A stretch of DNA of 61,337 nt from Novosphingobium sp. 17-62-19 (GTDB taxonomy: Bacteria > Pseudomonadota > Alphaproteobacteria > Sphingomonadales > Sphingomonadaceae). Numbering within the stretch: the first letter of the stretch is position 1; the number at the start of each line of letters is the position of its first letter. The translations under genes were made by a program, and so were the position numbers. Below the pieces are notes generated by a model that was given only the letters and a program-made list of their open reading frames with translations, searched no databases and was not told the origin of the DNA. Positions 58,476 through 61,337 of the stretch are shown in pieces. Location of the stretch: NCBI RefSeq assembly GCF_002256775.1, contig NZ_NCII01000033.1, forward strand, positions 1 through 61,337, written 5' to 3'.

Positions 58476-59396
58476 TCAAGGCACGCGCTTGATCTGCCAT
58501 CCCCGTGCCATCATCAGGCGTTGCAGGCTGTCCGACCCAGCGAGGTGCGCAGCGCCCACGGCCACGAACGGCTTGGCGCCGCCTTTGAGCATCGCGTCCA
58601 GCTGGTCTGCCCACAGACGGTTGCGGGTGGTCAGCAAGGCGGTGTGGAGGCCGGGATCTGCGAGGAAGCCTTCGTTGGCTTCGCGCGCGATGCCAAGATC
58701 ATCGCCGCGCAGCCACATGGCGATCATCTGGGCTTCCTCGTCATTGTCGCTGGCGGCTTCGACGGTGACTTCCTGCAACAGGACTTTCTGTTCCCGCGGC
58801 GGGAGCGAATCGAACACCGCGAACTGGCTTTGGAGCGTTTCGAACCCGACAATGGGTTTGCCAGCGGCGAGGCGGCGCAGGGCGGGTTCGGATCCGCTTT
58901 CGGGATCGGACCCGGCCTTCTCTCCCGCAATGGCGGCCAGTTGCAGCGCCACGGCCCAGCTTTCGGTATCGACAAAATCGGCGTCGGTCAGGCCAAGCTT
59001 CTTGTAAACCTTCTTCAAATCGTCACGCATCTTTGGCGCGATGCGCTGCGATGGCGGCGGCAGGCCCGCGGTTCCAGCCAATTCTGCCAAGGCTTCCCCG
59101 GCCGAGGCCTGGTCAATGGGCTCGGCGATTTCAAGGACAAGGCGGTCTGACGCAGCCAGTGCATCGGTGATTGCAGGGCGCAACCACTGCGTCTTGGGCG
59201 GCAAGGCGTGCACAGTGCCAAACAGGTAGCCGCGCACGGTGCCGCCCTTGTCGGTGATTTGCCACAGCGCGACACGCCCTGATCCTGCTGGCGTGGTAAT
59301 TTCTTCGGCGGGTTTTTCACGGTTGAGCCACGTTATCCCCATGCCAAGCAGCAGGGCGGGGACGACAGCAAGGAGCAGGCGGCGGATCAGGGTCAT
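58476..59396 (-). CDS. TraB/GumN family protein 1
   Basis: A 306-aa protein with an N-terminal membrane anchor or signal (LLLAVVPALLLGMGITWL). The family motif YLFGTVHALPPKTQWL (GxxH) is near residue 60, and the C-terminal FVAVGAAHLAGSDSL carries the second conserved GxxH. TraB/GumN proteins resemble a metal-dependent peptidase-like fold, function unresolved. It is 35% to 45% similar by eye to the next gene, so the two arose by tandem duplication. Its start overlaps that gene's stop. Confidence 0.88.
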   Translation of the reverse strand: MTLIRRLLLAVVPALLLGMGITWLNREKPAEEITTPAGSGRVALWQITDKGGTVRGYLFGTVHALPPKTQWLRPAITDALAASDRLVLEIAEPIDQASAGEALAELAGTAGLPPPSQRIAPKMRDDLKKVYKKLGLTDADFVDTESWAVALQLAAIAGEKAGSDPESGSEPALRRLAAGKPIVGFETLQSQFAVFDSLPPREQKVLLQEVTVEAASDNDEEAQMIAMWLRGDDLGIAREANEGFLADPGLHTALLTTRNRLWADQLDAMLKGGAKPFVAVGAAHLAGSDSLQRLMMARGWQIKRVP

Positions 59397-60271
59397 TGCA
59401 CGCGCGCCGATTCAACGCCTTGGGCCTTCAGCGCATCCTGCACACTGTTCGGCCCGGCAAGGTGGCCTGCACCAACCGCGACGAACACCGTGCCCGGCTG
59501 CTGCAAGCGTTGGCGCGCCCACGTGGCCCAGTTGCGATTGCGCTGGTAGAGCAGGGTTTCGGCCAGTTCGGGATCGTCCATCTGCGCGTTGAGCAACTTG
59601 CCAAGGCCATCGGGATCGCCCGAACCCCATTCGTCGGTCATGGCGTTGATCAATCCGGCGCTCTTGTCGAAGTCCTTGACTGCGGCGTTCAGGAATTTGA
59701 GCTGAGCCTCTCGCGGGAGACCATCAAACAGGCCCAGCTGGTATTCGACCGTTTCCAACCCGCCGAGTTTCTTGCCCTTGGCCACCGCGGCCTTGCGCAG
59801 CACGGTCTCAACACCCTGCTCCTCGCCATAGCCTGCCAACGCATAGGGTATGACCGCCAGCGTGATTCCCGCCAACCATGGTTCGAGCGGATCGAGCGTT
59901 TCGGGCGGAATCTTCAGGCGGGCAAGCAGGGCTTCGTAGGCTGTGCGGTCAGCGTCGTTCATCAGCGAGCGCAGCGTTTCGCCCTTCAGCAGGCCAATGG
60001 CCATGACGGCCTTCTGCTGATCCGCATCGGACACGTCGGGGATTTCGGTGAGCAGTTCGGACGATTCATCCAGCGCGGCGGCAACCGGGCCATCGAGCCA
60101 GACCAGCCCCTTGGGCAGGGCGTGCACCGTGCCGAACAGGTAGATCGTGGTGTCCTCATCCGCCACTTTCCACAGCGCCGGTTTGAGCTGAGTCTGCGCC
60201 ATGGCTGGCGCGGTGAAGGCGCAGGCGGCAAGGGTGATGGCGGCGGTGAGGGTGCGGAAGGCTTTTCTCAT
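59393..60271 (-). CDS. TraB/GumN family protein 2
   Basis: A 292-aa paralogue of the preceding gene product, with a cleavable signal peptide (LTAAITLAACAFTAPAMA). It has IYLFGTVHALPKGLVWLDG, LGGLETVEYQLGLFDGLPREAQL and FVAVGAGHLAGPNSVQDAL, which match its neighbour in order and spacing. ATG at 60271 is chosen because it starts the signal peptide and AAGG lies upstream; the longer in-frame extension is antisense to glyQ. It is divergent from glyQ. Confidence 0.88.
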   Translation of the reverse strand: MRKAFRTLTAAITLAACAFTAPAMAQTQLKPALWKVADEDTTIYLFGTVHALPKGLVWLDGPVAAALDESSELLTEIPDVSDADQQKAVMAIGLLKGETLRSLMNDADRTAYEALLARLKIPPETLDPLEPWLAGITLAVIPYALAGYGEEQGVETVLRKAAVAKGKKLGGLETVEYQLGLFDGLPREAQLKFLNAAVKDFDKSAGLINAMTDEWGSGDPDGLGKLLNAQMDDPELAETLLYQRNRNWATWARQRLQQPGTVFVAVGAGHLAGPNSVQDALKAQGVESARVQ

Positions 60272-60391
60272 GCGCTGCCTTTTGCCCGCAAACGTCTTGC
60301 CATGGAATGAAGGAAATGTTGTCCATGTGTGGAGCGATCTCCCGTGATGCCGGTTGATTTGGCGCGTCCTATCGGCCAAAGCCCCGGCATT

Positions 60392-61312
60392 ATGGCCGAA
60401 CCCACGCAACAGCCTCTCAGCCTGCAGGACATGATCCTGCGCCTTCATGCCTTCTGGAGCGAGCAGGGCTGCCTGATCCTTCAGCCGTATGACATGCGCA
60501 TGGGCGCGGGCACGTTCCACACCGCCACCACGCTGCGCGCGCTTGGGCCAGAGCCGTGGAATGCGGCTTTCGTGCAGCCTTGCCGCCGCCCGACCGACGG
60601 TCGCTATGGCGAAAACCCGAACCGGCTGCAGCATTACTATCAGTATCAGGTGATCCTGAAGCCTTCGCCGGAAAACCTGCAGGAGCTTTATCTGCAATCG
60701 CTGGGCGTGATCGGCATTGATCCGCTGGTGCATGACATCCGCTTTGTCGAGGACGACTGGGAATCGCCGACGCTGGGCGCGTGGGGCCTTGGCTGGGAAG
60801 TGTGGTGCGATGGGATGGAAGTCACCCAGTTCACCTATTTCCAGCAGATGGGCGGCTTCGATTGCAAGCCGGTTGCGGGCGAGCTGACCTATGGGTTGGA
60901 GCGTCTGGCGATGTATATTCAGGGTGTCGACAACGTCTATGACCTCGCCTTCAACAATCCCAATAGTGCTTTGGGGGGCGTCACTTACGGCGAGGTGTTT
61001 CTCGAAAACGAGAAGCAGATGTCGAAGTGGAACTTCGAGGTTGCCGATACCGACAGCCTGTTCGAAGGCTTCCGTCGGGCCGAAGCCGAATGCGTGCGGT
61101 CGCTCGAAGCGGGCGTGCCGATTGCCGCTTATGAGCAGGCGATTGAGGCCAGCCACCTGTTCAACCTGTTGCAAGCGCGCGGCGTGATTTCGGTGCAGGA
61201 ACGCGCCAGCTACATGGGCCGGGTGCGTGATCTCGCGCGCGGATCGTGCGAGGCGCACATGGAAAAGAACGCCGATCAGTGGGCGGCCAAGTACCCGGAG
61301 TGGAGCAAGTGA
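60392..61312 (+). CDS. glyQ: Glycyl-tRNA synthetase alpha subunit
   Basis: A 306-aa subunit of the tetrameric bacterial Gly[50 protein letters not shown] is the family start, and [29 protein letters not shown] a conserved active-site segment. ATG at 60392 gives a normal length. Upstream starts at GTG 60344 and ATG 60347 have GGAG 9-12 bases before them, so a 15-residue longer form is possible. It overlaps glyS by GTGA. Confidence 0.95.
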   Translation: MAEPTQQPLSLQDMILRLHAFWSEQGCLILQPYDMRMGAGTFHTATTLRALGPEPWNAAFVQPCRRPTDGRYGENPNRLQHYYQYQVILKPSPENLQELYLQSLGVIGIDPLVHDIRFVEDDWESPTLGAWGLGWEVWCDGMEVTQFTYFQQMGGFDCKPVAGELTYGLERLAMYIQGVDNVYDLAFNNPNSALGGVTYGEVFLENEKQMSKWNFEVADTDSLFEGFRRAEAECVRSLEAGVPIAAYEQAIEASHLFNLLQARGVISVQERASYMGRVRDLARGSCEAHMEKNADQWAAKYPEWSK

Positions 61313-61337
61313 CCGATTTCCTTCTCGAACTGCGCAG
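61309..61337 (+). CDS. glyS: Glycyl-tRNA synthetase beta subunit (partial, 5' end)
   Basis: GTG at 61309 overlaps the glyQ stop (GTGA). The nine full codons read TDFLLELR after the start, which matches the usual GlyS beginning (DFLLELRSEE). The gene runs off the end of the window. The beta subunit binds the tRNA-Gly anticodon and body. Confidence 0.85.

Noticed and set aside
60272-61258. Upstream extension of the second TraB/GumN frame over glyQ
   Set aside because: The extension is antisense to glyQ, and a normal signal peptide begins at 60271.
1-61337. CRISPR arrays, rRNA or tRNA genes
   Set aside because: No regularly spaced identical repeats and no tRNA T-arm plus acceptor pattern were seen in the gaps between genes; a covariance-model scan was not possible.

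Overview
The window is GC-rich chromosomal DNA of an alphaproteobacterium, most likely a sphingomonad close to Novosphingobium. The reasons are the plsX-fabH-ihfA-merR block, the class I lysyl-tRNA synthetase, HWE and HisKA_2 type sensor kinases, sphingomonad-style intergenic palindromes, and a complete XrtA (exosortase A) exopolysaccharide locus. Species assignment is inference; no rRNA or tRNA gene was found.

Layout. (1) 0.1-2.7 kb: a small Cro-like protein and an S24 (LexA/CI-type) repressor diverge from a shared region holding two inverted repeats, followed by a metallo-beta-lactamase-fold hydrolase and a MAPEG protein. (2) 3-9.4 kb: rpmF, plsX, fabH, ihfA and a MerR regulator, then convergently a SixA-like phosphatase and a DinG-type helicase. 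(3) 9.5-16.6 kb: a lone flagellin, lysK, a YgiC/YgiB-like pair (glutathionylspermidine synthase-like protein plus lipoprotein), a DUF885 protein and a prolyl 4-hydroxylase-like dioxygenase. (4) 16.8-18.4 kb: a winged-helix regulator with an intact IS630-family element inserted in its last codons. (5) 18.4-31.7 kb: an RcnB-like protein, ettA, an M28 peptidase, a DUF4118 histidine kinase, a thiolase, an M20 amidohydrolase, a thioesterase, a LOV blue-light kinase with its response regulator, a tyrosine phosphatase and trxB.

(6) 31.7-50.4 kb: the XrtA locus. On the minus strand lie two alpha/beta hydrolases, an acyl carrier protein and a GNAT protein. On the plus strand lie an AMP-forming ligase, a PLP decarboxylase, an outer-membrane export lipoprotein, a chain-length regulator, a tyrosine autokinase, an outer-membrane protein (TIGR03016 type), an ExeA-like ATPase, a deacetylase, a FemAB protein, a glycosyltransferase, XrtA fused to an EpsI domain, and an asparagine-synthase-like amidotransferase. 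Most plus-strand genes overlap by 4 bp or nearly touch, which suggests one long transcript. Together they should make and export an envelope polysaccharide and process PEP-CTERM proteins, although no PEP-CTERM substrate is visible. A CHASE2-EAL c-di-GMP phosphodiesterase follows at once.

(7) 52.8-61.3 kb: a 320-bp gap packed with hairpins and a 10-codon ORF; zapE, a thioesterase and sdhB on the minus strand; an S9 peptidase; a DUF559 nuclease-like gene bracketed by two copies of a long palindromic repeat; tandem TraB/GumN genes; and glyQ with the first codons of glyS. The least explained parts are the DUF559/repeat cassette, the hairpin-rich gap, a four-armed palindrome at 29.6 kb, a 10-bp-period repeat upstream of the acyl carrier protein gene, and the Cro/CI-like pair with its operators.
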